Source: Platanthera guangdongensis
Lineage: Eukaryota; Streptophyta; Magnoliopsida; Asparagales; Orchidaceae
Assembly (NCBI GenBank): GCA_039583875.1
Contig: CM077153.1
Location: forward strand, 112,836,568 to 112,900,567
Direction: 5' to 3'
Length of the DNA: 64,000 nucleotides
The notes beneath the pieces were generated by a model. The model saw nothing but the letters and a program-made list of their open reading frames with translations, had not been told where the DNA came from and ran no database searches. Both the position numbers and the translations under genes were made by a program. Shown here one piece after another: positions 21,598-32,623 of this stretch. Within the stretch, counting starts at the first letter, position 1. Each line of letters starts with the position of its first letter.

Positions 21598-24500
21598 TGA
21601 TCAAGGCTGTGATTGGGGACTTCACATTGGATAGAATACTAGTTGACACCGGAAGCTCAGTCAACCTCCTGTTCAAATCAACTTTTGAGGCCCTGAAGAC
21701 TTGAAAGCCTTTGCTTTCCACCGAAGGGCCGCTCTATGGCTTCTCAGGAGAAAGAAAAGAAGTGGAAGGTAGCGTCATCCTGCTCTTGAAGGTTGGAGGG
21801 GAACTAAGCAAGTGCAATTCATAGTGGTTGACGCTCCCAGTAGCTACCATGCCATCTTCGACAGGCCTCTATTGAACAAGTATCAAGCGGTGGTTTCAAC
21901 TTACCACCTTGCAATCAAGTTCTTCGCAGATGAACGGATGTGCCGGGTCAGGAGTGACCCAAGGAGAGCAAGGGAGTGCTACGTTCACACTATCAACATG
22001 GTTGATGCTAGTCCTTCCCTTGCTCCAGCAGCAGCTGCAGAAGCCTCTCCAAATTCAGAAGCTGTTGGTGATAGAGGATCTCACCTGGAACCTGCCCAGG
22101 TGACGCAAGGAGTCCCCATTGCTGAGGGGGAGGAGAGGAAGCTCTCCATCAGCTCGGAGCTGCCTGAAGATCAAAAGGTCGAGCTGATCTCCTATTTGCT
22201 GAGGAACTTGGATGTCATTGCCTGGTCAGCAGAAGACATGCCAGGAGTGGATCCAGATGTTGCATGCCACCACCTAAATGTTGATCCCAGCTGCAAGCCT
22301 GTGCAACAAAAGAAGATGGATATAACAACAAAGCTTGCTGAGCCAATAAGAGAGGAGGTCGCGAAGCTCCTCAAGGCCAATTTCATTAGAGAAATTCAAA
22401 ACCCCACCTGGATATCTGACGTTGTAATGTTTAAAAAGACAGGAGGAAAATGGCGCATGTATTTAGATTTTACTAAACTCAATAAAGCATGCCCCAAAGA
22501 TTGTTACCCCTTGCCTCAGATAGATTCTTTAGTTGATTCCGTGGTAGGGTACTCTTGCATGAGTTTTTTAGATGCGTTTTTGGTTATCACCAGATAAGAA
22601 TGCATAAACCTGACGTTCCTCATACATCGTTTATTACCAATGATGGTTGCTATTGCAACCTTGTGATGCCCTTTGGGCTTAAAAATGCTGGTGCAACTTA
22701 CCAACGTATGATGGACCGTGTGTTTAAGCATCAGAAGGGAAGAAACTTAGAAGTGTATGTAGACGACCTCTTGATTAAGAGCAAGTCATTTTCGTTGTAC
22801 TTGCAAGATCTAGCAGAGACGTTCGCTACTCTGTGTAGATACAAAATGAAGCTCAACCCGTTGAAGTGCACCTTTGGGGCGAGTAAGGGGAAGTTTTGTT
22901 GTCATCTCCTTACTCCAGAAGGACTTGCCCCCAATCCATATAAAGTGAAGGCCATTCTTGATATGCCTACCCCTCGTTCACCTAAGGAAGTTCAGCAGTT
23001 GGTGGGAGGCTAGCAGGTCTTGCGAGATTTCTTTTTCGGGTTGGAGATAGGAGTGCTCCTTTCTTTAAAACTCTCCGAGGAGCATCCAAGTTTGAGTGGA
23101 CAGAGGAATGTTCCCAGGCCTTTGAACAGTTGAAGAAGCAACTGACCTCAACACCTCTGCTTCAGAGTCCCCGGCCGGGGGAGATGCTTTTCTTATACTT
23201 AGGGGTTGGCACTGAGGCTATCAGCTCCGTTCTTCTTCGGGAAGAAAGCAGGAAACAGTTCCGAATCTACTATGTCAGCCATATTCTGAAGAGTGTCGAG
23301 ACAGGGTACCCAATTCTGGAGAAGTTAGAATTGGCACTAGTCATGTCAGCTCGCAGACTCCGTCCATATTTCCAAGCGCACGCGATTCAAGTCGTTACCG
23401 ATCAACCATTGAAAAATGTGCTGGAGAAACCGGAGCATTCTGGCAGATTAGCCAAATGGGCAATAGAGTTGAGTGAATTTGAAATTTCTTATGTGCCCAA
23501 GACAACCATCAAAGCTCAAGTTCTGGCAGACTTCCTAATTGACATGCCAGAGTCCAGTTCTGATCGAGCAGAAAGGTCACCTTTGGCTTGGACCATCTAT
23601 GTTGATGGTGCTTCAGACAGAAGTTCTTCTGGAGCAGGGGTGGTTCTCATTAACCCAAACGGCGTCAAACTGGAGCAGGCCATCAAGTTCTACTTTCCAG
23701 TAACCAATAACCAGGCCGAGTATGAAGTTTTGCTAGCAGGCTTGAGACTTGCAAGGGAACTCGGAATCGATCATGTTCATATCAAAACCGAATCTCTTGT
23801 AATGGCGTCACAAGTCCTTGGCAACTTTGAAACAAGAGAGGCGACCTTGAAGAAGTATTTGGCTCTTGTGAAGATAGAGATCGGCAAGTTCAAGAGCTTT
23901 ATCATTGAGTACATCTCTAGAACCGAAAACAAGGAGGCAGATGTTCTTGCTAAGTATGGATTGCCATCAGGAGGAACAACTTCCGAGCTCTTCTGCCCGG
24001 CAGTGGGGGAAGGAGAATTGATGCAAGTGGATCAACGTCCCTCCTGGATGGACCCATTCATTCTTTATCTGTCAACAGGAGATTTTCACCATTCAATCAA
24101 AGATAAGAAAAAGTTCAGAATAAAAGCAGCTCATTATTTCTTAGTGGCAGGAATCCTTTATAGAAGAACATTCCTCTCTACCATGGCCCGGTGTGTTTCA
24201 GAAGAGGAAGCTCCCCTTGTTTTGCAAGAGGTTCATTCAGGAGAGTGTGGAAGTCACTCGAGAGCAAGAACCTTGGAAAGACGGATCATACGGCAGGGAT
24301 ATTTCTGGCCCACTATGAAGAGAGACTCTGAGGTCTACGCTAGAAAATGTGTTCAATGCCAGAAGTTTGCTCCACTTCAACTCCAAGCAGCTCAGTCACT
24401 CAGATCGATTGCAACTCCTTGGCCCTTTGCAGTCTGGGGGATGGATCTCATTGGTCCTTTTCCCATGGCAGAGGACAACGGCGTTTCATCATCGTGATGA

Positions 24501-25296
24501 TCGATTACTTCAGCAAGTGGGTTGAAGCAAAGGCATTGGCAAAGACAACAACTCAAGTTATCAAAAACTTCATTTGTGGGGAGATTGTCTGCCGACATGG
24601 AATTCCTATGGCCATAATCACTGACAATGGGCCACAATTTAACAACTCAGAGATGATAGATTTTTGCAAGCAGATCGGAACAGAGCTGCGGTTTGCCTCA
24701 GTTCATCATCCCAGGAGCAATGGCAGAGTTGAAGCAGCCGCAAGCAGATCCTTAATTTGCTCAAGAAGAAAGTGCAGAATCTCAAGGGCAGCTGGGATGA
24801 TCAGCTTCCATCAGTCATCTGGTCCCTTAGGACAACGCCTTCATCCGCAACTGGCGAGACTCCGTTCAAACTTTCTCATGGCTTAGAGGCACTCATTCCA
24901 GTTGAGTTTGAAGTCCCGTCACCTAGAGTTCTGCATGCAAGACAAGGCATTGAGGACTGGCTTGAGCTGAATAATGAAGAGATGAGATTCAGCATGGAAC
25001 ACATCGAGGCAATCAGAGACCAAGCAGCCATGAGGCAGGAGGAGTTCAAAAGAAGGATGGCCCGTTACTTTGATCAGAACGTAAGGATCAAACACTTTCA
25101 AGTGTGAGATCTAGTTCTAAAGAAAGTTGATGCTGCTGCAAGAGCTGGTTCAGTTGGAAAACTTAATCCAAATTGGGCCGGCCCTTTCATTATCAAAGAA
25201 GCGTTAAGGAGCGGCGCTTACCGCTTGCAGACGTACGAAGGAGAGGATATGCCACATACATGGAGCGGGGATAATCTCAAACGGTTCTATTCCTGA
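21390..25296 (+). pseudogene. pol: Pol of element D: protease, RT, two RNase H, integrase
   Basis: Protease motif VDTGSS at 21642; RT from about 22330 with the catalytic YVDD at 22756; the usual RNase H (VVTDQPL at 23392); a second RNase H with YVDGAS and NNQAEYE at 23598-23730; integrase with a zinc finger ending CVQCQ at 24350, then GMDLIGP, ITDNGPQF and NGRVEAA; stop at 25294-25296. Breaks: TGA at about 21702, one-base losses near 21803, 22577, 23003 and 24470, another frame change near 24740, TGA at 25108. Enzymatic residues are mostly still readable. The frame is -1 relative to gag. Confidence 0.88.
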
Positions 25297-25800
25297 ACCT
25301 CCTCTTTTCTATTCTATGTATCCTCTTCAAGAATCATTATGAATAAAAACTGCTTGCTAACGCTTCTTCAAGTGTTTTATGTATTCAAGCATAACAGATG
25401 GCATGCTAAGAAAGATTTCAAAAACGGTTCCGCCCTTGAACTCTCTTTTCTTTCTTATGCTTACTTTGCAAATGCATTTTATTAATCAAAGGATTCATAC
25501 TGACACTTTTTCCTAGTGCTCTCTCTTTCTCTCCCAAAGATCAATAACGGTTCTCTGATACCAGGAGACATCGCCGAGTTCAGCAAGACCTCTCCTAGAG
25601 CTATTGACATTTGCGTAACACCACGAAGACCACGTGTTGCGAGGAGATTTCGCACCGTGTAGTGGGAGCTTGCAGGCTCTAGTGTGGTAGGATTCTAAAC
25701 TTCAAATCTCGGCTAGTACATGACCCCACCTCTGCATTATGGAGGGACATGGTGGGAGTAAAGCTCTACCATGCCGCATTTGGGATATCGTTACAACTTT
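25297..25800. other. Region after pol (element D)
   Basis: About 500 bp, non-coding. Includes AATAAA at about 25341, a possible polyadenylation signal of the gag-pol transcript, and leads to the hairpin array. Confidence 0.45.
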
Positions 25801-25850
25801 GATGATCGTGTGTGGAAAGCAATGCCTACCGCACCTGCCCACCGATCATC
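25801..25850 (+). other. Conserved-loop hairpin 1 (element D)
   Basis: Perfect 8-bp stem GATGATCG (25801-25808) with CGATCATC (25843-25850) around a loop holding GGAAAGCAATGCC and CGCACCTGCCCAC. The stem has no sequence similarity to those of hairpins 2-4 or of A and B; only the loop is shared. Confidence 0.8.
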
Positions 25851-25972
25851 TTAGCTTGTAACCCTCGAACACTACATGGTACCCTCAAGCAGTGCCTGCA
25901 GGAGACCCACAACTTAGACTGTACTCCAGGCAAGAGGGCAGGGGACCGTTCCGGCAAGTCTGAATCTTGCTA

Positions 25973-26390
25973 GTGCGGACTGGTTTTCTTTATCCGCTCA
26001 GTCCGTCGGTTTCCTTGGATTGATTTTATAACTTGTGGCCTGGTGAGGAAAGCAATGCCATGCGCACCTGCCCACCTGGTCACAAGCTATAGATCATTTC
26101 TTTTGTTTAGTTTGGACTGGTTTTCTTTATCCGCTCAGTCCACTGGTTTCCTTGGATTGATTTTATAGCTTGTGGTCTGGTGAGGAAAGCAATGCCACGC
26201 GCACCTGCCCACCTGGTCGCAAGCTATAGGTCATTTCTTCTATTTAGTGTGGACTGGTTTTCTTTATCCGCTCAGTCCGCCGGTTTCCTTGGGTTGATTT
26301 TATAGCTTGTGAGCTGGTGAGGAAAGCAATGCCTACCGCACCTGCCCACCTGGTCGCAAGCTATAGATCATTTCTATTAACATATGCGCG
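25973..26390 (+). repeat. Tandem array of three ~137-bp units, each with a conserved-loop hairpin
   Basis: Units start at about 25973, 26110 and 26247 with GGACTGGTTTTCTTTATCCG. Each contains one hairpin: 26030-26088, 26166-26226 and 26303-26363. Stems of 16-17 bp (TAGCTTGTG.../...CGCAAGCTA) carry compensating or G-T changes between units, while the loop GGAAAGCAATGCC plus CGCACCTGCCCAC is almost unchanged. Confidence 0.85.
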
Positions 26391-26924
26391 AATTGTGAAA
26401 TCATATCAGCCTAGTCCGCCGAAAGGCTTCCCATATATTATCATTAAGTTTGAAAGATTAATAAAGAGAATTGCGGACTACTATTGGAACTCAACAGAGT
26501 CCGCCTTATATTTTCGTCAAGTGTTCATTCTTACGGCGGAAAATGACTAGCTTGATAAATAGAATTTCCTAATCAGCAAGTCCAAGAACTCATTATGGAT
26601 GATCTTTGTATCTCGCAAACTGCAATTGGAACTCAACGGAGTTCGCCTGACATTTTCGTCTTCTCATTCTTACGACGGACAATGGTCGTCTAATCGGCAA
26701 GTCAAAAAGCTCATACAGTGATCAATCTGCGTATCGCGCGAACTGCTAAATCAGATCGAACTTAATCGCGTTAAATACAGAAAATGAAGAACATTGCAGG
26801 AAGCACACAGATGCCAGAATATCCTTTCTATTTCATCAAAAATTTTTTTTACATTTTTTTATCTATTCGGCGGACTGCAATATTGAGTCCGCTCCATTTA
26901 CGAAAGCAAAAAAGCAAAAATACA
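26391..26924. other. Non-coding stretch before the end of aORF2 (element D)
   Basis: About 530 bp, AT-rich, with two imperfect repeats around AACTCAACRGAGTYCGCC (26489 and 26631). It should include the aORF2 3' untranslated region. No ORF of note. Confidence 0.45.
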
Positions 26925-28789
26925 TTAATCCTCAACAGTCTTCTGTTTCTTTTCAGCAGGAGGTGCAGGGCTTAGGCCATCGATATCAACTTCCGGAGAA
27001 TAGCCCTCCAAGCCGATTCCGCTACTGCTATCTAATCCAGTGCTTGATTCGGACTCGCTATGCGAGCTCCTGTCAGCAGAGGAGGATGCAGAGGTGCTGG
27101 ACTTGGCGGACTGTTCTCCGCCTCGCTGGCTTGAACCAGTGTCGTCCGTCGTTACCATGATGCCTTGCTCTTCGCCTTGTTCTTCGCCTTGTCCTTCGCC
27201 TTGCTCTTCGTCTTCTTCTTCTTCTTCTTCGTCTTCTTCCTCCTCGATGATAACATCTTTACCCTTCGCAGCCCGCTCCATTACTGCGACCTGCGGTGCC
27301 AACTCTGGGAAGAGCTCCAAGAAGGGAACGCCATCCACTCCATCCTTTGCAAAGCCGCCGCGGACAAATCGCTCGATGGCGACCTCGACGGTTTCCTTCA
27401 CAAAGGGGAGCATGGCGGCCTGGAAGCTGTTGTTCTCCAAGTCGTAGGCGACCTGCGCAAAACAAAGGAGCAAACGTCAGTTCGCGGCGGACTGCAAATA
27501 AAGGCCGCTGCGGATTCAACTCACACCAAGCTCTTCTTTTTGCTGAGCGACCTCCTTCCCTAGTCGCGCATTTCTCTCCTTTAGCAACTTATTATCTTGT
27601 TGAAGTTGCTCATTCTGTCTAAGCAGGTCTCTTGTCAAGGAAGCGACAAAGTGGTTCGTCACCACACTGTTCGCACTGGCCTGGGAGGCTAGCAGGGGGA
27701 GATCGGCAGCGGCCACCCTCTTCAGATCGCTCAAGTTGCGTTTTCCATAGAGTGCGGAAATCGAAACATGGGCATGGAGAGTTATTCGCGGACTCTTCCA
27801 CGAGGGGAGCGCGGTGGACAAGCGAACATGTTTATCCTTGTTATGCCAGTGGATCATCGGGTTCCCCCTAAGATCCTTCTGGCTGTTTCCGAAGCCGTGC
27901 ATGGTGAAACTTTCAGAGGAAGAGTAATCCGCCGCGGGATCCCCTTCTTCTTTTCTCTTCCTTGCAACTTCTTGTTTCTTCTCTCTTTGTGTAGGAACAA
28001 AGCCGCAGGCGTCTGTGGCAAGTTGGCGGGTACCGCCAAGGTCGCTGCAAAAAACAAAAGAGTTAACAATAAGGTCACTGCGGATACAAAGCTTGAGTTC
28101 GCAAACAGCTTACTTTCTTCGGGCGAAACGTCCGCCAAGCTCGCCAGTAGCGGAATGTATTGCTCAATGTCAAGCATTGCATTGGCTAAGAATTCGACGA
28201 TGGCGGACTCCATGGCGTCAAGCGGGACGCTCTTGAAGGCGGAGTCCGTGCGCACTTGCGGATAGGTGTGTGCGAACCCTAGGTCGCCTTCAAAGATCCA
28301 GAACCTGGAGGTCCAGTTGTGGATCTTGTTGGGAAGGCCCACAACCTTCATCCATCTGCAGTAAAAATATATCATCCCCTTGTAGGGGCGGCCTCCAGAA
28401 GCAGTTATCGAGCGGACGGAGAACATCTTGCGGAAGACGTTCATGGAGAAAGTAATCTTTTCAGAGCGCAAGTAGGAGATGAAGCTGCAAATTGCAGCAA
28501 GAGTGTTGGGCGCGAGCTGGCCCGACACCATTCCATAATGCCCGAAAATTTCGGCGAGCTCCCATAATAGCGGAAACTTGAATCCGCTATCAAAATAATC
28601 TATTGGAATAGCGATCTGAGTCGCGGTTGAAAAATTCAACCTTTCTTCGTGAGCAGGAAGGGGGACATGCAAGTTTGAATTCGCCATCTATTTCTCAACA
28701 ATGGCCTCCAGATCGGCCTCTGTTAAAGTGCACTTTCGGTGGTCGGCGGCGTGGAAAGCGACTGCAGCATCAGTCCCGACTGATACCAT
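26925..28789 (-). pseudogene. Antisense gene 2 (aORF2) of element D, three exons
   Basis: Exon 1 28789-28114, intron 28045-28113, exon 2 28044-27525, intron 27453-27524, exon 3 27452-26925. Introns of 69 and 72 bp have GTAAG...TTTTGCAG and GTGAG...GCGCAG ends and sit where the introns of A and B are. Exon 1 shows HYGMVSGQLAPNT and FEGDLGFAH, the Transposase_28-like region. Exon 2 ends in a coiled coil. Exon 3 has a Glu-rich run (about 27190-27250) with GEEQ repeats, then a Ser-rich tail ending AEKKQKTVED. Breaks: TAG at 28688-28690 and one frameshift near 27950. A start upstream of 28789 is possible, since homology to A continues past it. Confidence 0.75.
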
Positions 28790-28853
28790 TTTGGCAGGCC
28801 GCAGGGACTTCAGCTCCAACAGTTTTCCTGCATAGAAGAAGCGGCAGAGCTAT

Positions 28854-28861
28854 ATTTATAG
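28854..28861 (-). promoter_or_regulatory. TATA box of aORF2 (element D)
   Basis: TATAAATA on the minus strand about 65 bp before the chosen ATG; equivalent to the boxes in A, B and C. Confidence 0.6.
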
Positions 28862-29269
28862 TTATAGGGTCTGACAGCTTTTTTGCCAGACCGCGCAGCT
28901 CGCATTTTCAATCCGCATAGTCCGCAGAAATTCAATATTCACGCAACAAAAATTAAAAAACAACGTGGACACTAACTCAAATTCACATGCCAAGCAAAGT
29001 TCGAAGCACAAATTAAGGCGGACGCAGTTTCAGTCCGCCCAGTTCGCGATACTTCCCTCCTACAAACAAGTTAAAATATGAGAGGCGGACACAGTTTCAG
29101 TCCGCTTAGTTCGCCACAGATCATAACTAAAATAAGCAACAGAATGGGGGAAAAATTATTCAGTCCGCATAGATCGCAGCACAGTTCATTGCAATCCACA
29201 ACAGAGCATTGTTTAAAAACACACATAATTATACAATCAAACAAATTGATAGTTCACGACGTCGCGGAC
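28862..29269. other. Spacer between antisense genes (element D)
   Basis: About 410 bp, non-coding, with repeated GTCCGC/GCGGAC words that are common throughout this family. No gene seen. Confidence 0.45.
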
Positions 29270-31252
29270 TCAGCGGTCCTTAGTTTCGGTCCGCGCTGGT
29301 CTTTCCGTCCGATCTCTACACAAGTGCGCAATTTGGTCGCTAATCTGAAGAATCTCGCTATACATACGACAGAGGTGATGATGAAGGACGTTAATAGTCT
29401 GGTGCATGTGGGCAGCCTCCCGGTCTACCCGGCTACGGGGAACCATTGGCTCCACTGCCGGTCTCGGTTCCTCATCCGCAGCCTGTTGACCACCCACCGG
29501 TGCTGCGACCTCCGGAGCAGCGCGATCTGGCAATCGTGACCTCTGCTCAGCGACCTCCGCAGCCCGCTTCCCCTTTTCTTCACGCACCGACGCCAAGTGC
29601 TTGCCCTTGTAGAAGCGGACATCATCTGCGAGCCTCTTCTTCTCCCTATCGGACCTCTCCAGCGCCCTCGAGATGCTGGCGATATGGTCCTTTAGGGATT
29701 TCTCACATTCCGCGGATGCTTTCTCGCGCTCCGCGGATGCTCTCTCGCGCTCTTCCGCCTTCTCTAACTCTGCTTTAATACTCTGGATTTCAGCATGAAA
29801 TTTCCTTTCTAACTCTCTGATATCGTTCAGGAGGGGCTGCTCATCTCTTGCGGAGTCCCCATGCGAGACCGCATCGACATCAGTACTCGGCATTACCACA
29901 ATCTCCCCACTCTCGACAGTGCCTGGTGGGGACTTTCCACCCGCAACAAAGAAAGTCAACTTCACATTCAAAGACAGTCCGCGGCGGACTCAAAGAAAGG
30001 ATGAAAGATCACATTTGGACATAGCAGCAGCGAGTTGCCGACTATCGAAGATGATTGGCCACCTTGCCCGCTCCGGCTCAAAGGCGCTTAACCGCTTCTT
30101 CCTTTCGCGGTGAACTTTAGTTCTTTTCTCAGCAGCAGAACTTTTTGAAACCACAATGTCGTCGGTTTCGGTAATGATCTTGATTGGTCTCGACTTCCGC
30201 GGCGGCGACCTGTAAAGCCACTGACGCTTAAAAATCTTAGGCGCCGGTTGAATATTACCTGACCGCAATAGCTCTACAGCAGTCCGCAGATCCTCAACGT
30301 TCTTGTCCTCCGCGACCTGCTTCGAGGACGCCTCCACCACAGCTACATGAGCAGCGATTTGTTCCTTCTGCTCCTCTATATTCTGCTTCAGTCTTTCCCT
30401 CTCTTCTTCCTCAGCAGCGGACAAAGAAGGGAGTTCGCTACCCTTATCACCAATGGCTTCCACCTCAGATTGCTGCAGTACACTCAGCAAGGATTCGTTG
30501 ATTAGATCTACTTCATTGACGTCTATCGAATCTATTATCTCATCCGTGGTTAAACTGACCGTGGAGAGGGAATTGTCCCCCTGGATTTGGGCCTCCGGTG
30601 TAATCAAATCGCTATCGGGAACTTCTTTCTCCCGCGGTCTGTGCTGCAGGTCCGCATCTCCAGCCCGCTTGGAGATATTCTTCTCCTTCATCGCGCGCAA
30701 CTTATTTTCGACCCTCTCAGCCACGGTCGACCCGTCCCTCTTTCTTTTACTTCTAGAAGCTCTCTTCTCGGCAGAGTCCGCGGCAGCCTCTCCTAAGTCG
30801 AGTTGGCTCTCGCGGACCGTCTCCAGGATCACAACGATCAATGCCTTTGAAGGCGCATCCTTGCCAAGTTCCTCTCCCGCAGTCCACCTATCTTCGTCAA
30901 GGATAACGATGGGCTCCTGAGCGTTGGTGGATTCTACTTCGGTCCCAGTGTGTTCGCCAACAGTGTCCGTCGAATTCGACGTTTTCTGGGAAAGGGCAGC
31001 GTCCGACAAAGTCAATAACTTTTCACTTCTCAGTGGTTCAGCGTCAAGAACTGTGGCATCCTCGCACATAGATACATTAGCGCGGCGGACTGCTTTCTCA
31101 GCAGTCTTGTAGCCGTGGGAACTCTCTCCAGTAGAGCGGACAGGATCCCCTCTCATCGTCCTCTTTATTATCTTCTTGGTCTTCATAGGCGTTGTTAGTG
31201 TCGTCTCGCCTTTTGCAGTGAGACTAGAGAAAAAAGCTCCAAGCCTTGCCAT
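29270..31252 (-). pseudogene. Antisense gene 1 (aORF1) of element D
   Basis: ATG 31252 (MARLGAFFSSL) to 29270, 660 codons in one frame with a single in-frame TGA at 29990-29992. The frame is also open upstream to a TTG at 31315, and some similarity to A continues there. The N-terminal two thirds are acidic and Ser-rich with basic clusters (SKRKRDG) and keep LQHRPREKEVP. A coiled coil spans about 29600-29830 (ERERASAEREKASAECEK). The C-terminus is helical, related to that of A and B. No enzymatic motif. Confidence 0.75.
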
Positions 31253-31336
31253 GTCGGACTGCAAAGTGGAGACCGCAAGTGGTGAATAGTGCCCCGTGTC
31301 GATCGGAATTTCCAACAGTTCCAGGCCCTCCAGCGA

Positions 31337-31344
31337 TATTTATA
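31337..31344 (-). promoter_or_regulatory. TATA box of aORF1 (element D)
   Basis: TATAAATA on the minus strand about 85 bp before ATG 31252 and about 90 bp inside the 3' LTR, as in the other elements. Confidence 0.6.
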
Positions 31345-31433
31345 GCGCTGGCGGCATTAATGAGGCTTGCGGACTTGCCGGTTAAGAAAACATTTTCGAA
31401 GTTTTCTGGAAACTTAAAAATGTGCGGGGATTA

Positions 31434-32200
31434 TGTTAACCCCTCAGTCCGCAACATCCTGCAAGATGCCAAGACCCCATTTCAATACTCGCAGACTCAG
31501 TTAGGGAGTCCGCCCAGTCCGGTAAAGCGGCGGTAATCGGCCACTAAGGATAATCCCCCAGCAGAGGATTCAAGGCTCTGTTCACTCAGTCCGCCATGCC
31601 TTTGGATCTCTGGATTTCTACGATGGCGGACGCAGTGTCTCGTCTGCCCAGGCCGCCGTCCTCCAGCAGGATCGCGCCTAGCAGCAGCAGATGGAAGCTC
31701 CAGCCCACGAGCCCAGTCCACCCCTTCTGCGCGGACTGGCGTGTTCTCTCTTTTTGCTTCCCGTCACTGCTGCCCGGTTCTCCTGTACCCTGGGCAGCCG
31801 GTTAGTTTAGCCCTGCCCGTTTGGGCAGGCCCCCCATCCTATAAATAGGGGGAGGTGGTGCACCCAAGGCACGCTGACTCGTGCCTAGGAGCCTACTTGT
31901 TAAAGGCTGCAGACTCGAATCTTGTGTCTTGCGGACTCCTCCTTGCTCTGCTCTTGTTTTCCTTTTTCCTTCACTTGTAACAGAACCTTTCTTCAATCAA
32001 GGAAAAGCTCGTCGCAAGAGAGGCATTTAGGCCGCGACGGGCGAAGTCTGTTGTTGTCGTGGCTCACGGCCCTGCTATTCTTCCTGCTCTCGTCTGCTTA
32101 GTAGATTGCTACTCGCAGTCTCTCCTTTCCCTTCTTTTCCCTTGTGCTCGAACCGTTAGCTGGTGGTGCTCGACCCCCTTTGTGTTTTCGTGCATCAACA
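31434..32200 (+). repeat. 3' LTR of element D (767 bp)
   Basis: TGTTAACCCC...CATCAACA, preceded by the GTGCGGGGATTA polypurine-type sequence and followed by ACAAG. Upstream palindromes are better preserved here than in the 5' LTR (CTGCCCGG...CTGGGCAG). TATAAATA at about 31840. Confidence 0.93.
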
Positions 32201-32205
32201 ACAAG
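32201..32205. repeat. Target-site duplication of element D, right copy (ACAAG)
   Basis: Identical to 19003-19007. Confidence 0.92.
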
Positions 32206-32623
32206 ACTGCCAAAGGCTACGTCATAACTCTCACACCTCACATCAACCACAAAAGGAAGTGAGGGCATCGTCGTATTAGGCCCTGTCTCGCTGGCCTGGC
32301 TGTCCTCCTGCACAAGGCGATGCTGCTGCTCCATCTGTGTGGTATCCTCCTAAAATAATGGAGATAACAACCATTAATCATAGAGATTAATTAGCTTCAC
32401 ATACGCTCACCCCAGTGACTATTAGGCACTTGTCAGAGGAAAAGGAGGAGCACAATATAGCATTAATATAATATCAAACACGTGACTGAAGAGTGTTATA
32501 AATCTAGTAGTTTATATATATATCAGCACATCCATAATAAGAAAGTAACAACAGTAAATATCAACATATGAAGAGGCTCATCTATATTATCAACATATAA
32601 ATCCTAAGTACAGAATTTAACAT
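32206..32623 (-). repeat. Minus-strand fragment of a gypsy LTR related to 38831-41004
   Basis: On the minus strand it reads CAGCCAGGCC...ACAGGGCCT, matching the order of words at 40640-40670, with a pyrimidine-rich stretch ending TTTTAG before it in both. It is the right half of the repeat into which element D inserted; the left half is 18734-19007. Confidence 0.5.

Larger units (their letters stand above)
13157..25028 (+). repeat. Duplicated block, copy 1
   Basis: From inside the element C 3' LTR to at least the integrase of element D this sequence matches 52112-64000, with offsets of 38,953 to 38,972. Both copies share the copia remnant, the same D insertion point and the same many decay marks, so this is one segment copied after D had inserted, not two insertions. 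Divergence looks like 2-5% by eye. The left breakpoint is at about 13157; the right one is outside copy 2. Confidence 0.88.
19008..32200 (+). mobile_element. Element D: full-length Tat-lineage Ty3/gypsy retrotransposon with antisense genes
   Basis: 13.19 kb between LTRs of 768 and 767 bp, flanked by perfect ACAAG duplications (19003-19007 and 32201-32205). Order: LTR, leader, gag, protease, RT, RNase H, second (archaeal-type) RNase H, integrase, hairpin region, then aORF2 and aORF1 on the minus strand, LTR. The double RNase H marks the plant Tat lineage. LTRs differ by roughly 5-8% in the stretches I compared, clearly more than the roughly 2% of element B. gag and pol carry many stops and frameshifts, so this copy is dead. 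It is the only family here with pol, and its gag resembles that of A and B, so an active sister would be the natural helper for them. Confidence 0.93.

Noticed and set aside
25801..26363. Hammerhead or twister ribozyme
   Set aside because: The loop lacks the hammerhead CUGANGA and GAAA cores and the AAGCCCGG-type core of twister. I can only call it a conserved hairpin.
27040..27563. Plus-strand ORFs rich in Ser or Phe opposite aORF2 of element D
   Set aside because: Created by the GAA/GAG-rich acidic stretch of the minus-strand gene read backward.
32206..32623. Host gene exon next to element D
   Set aside because: The short open frame matches the reverse of a gypsy LTR region at 40600-40700 rather than a host protein.
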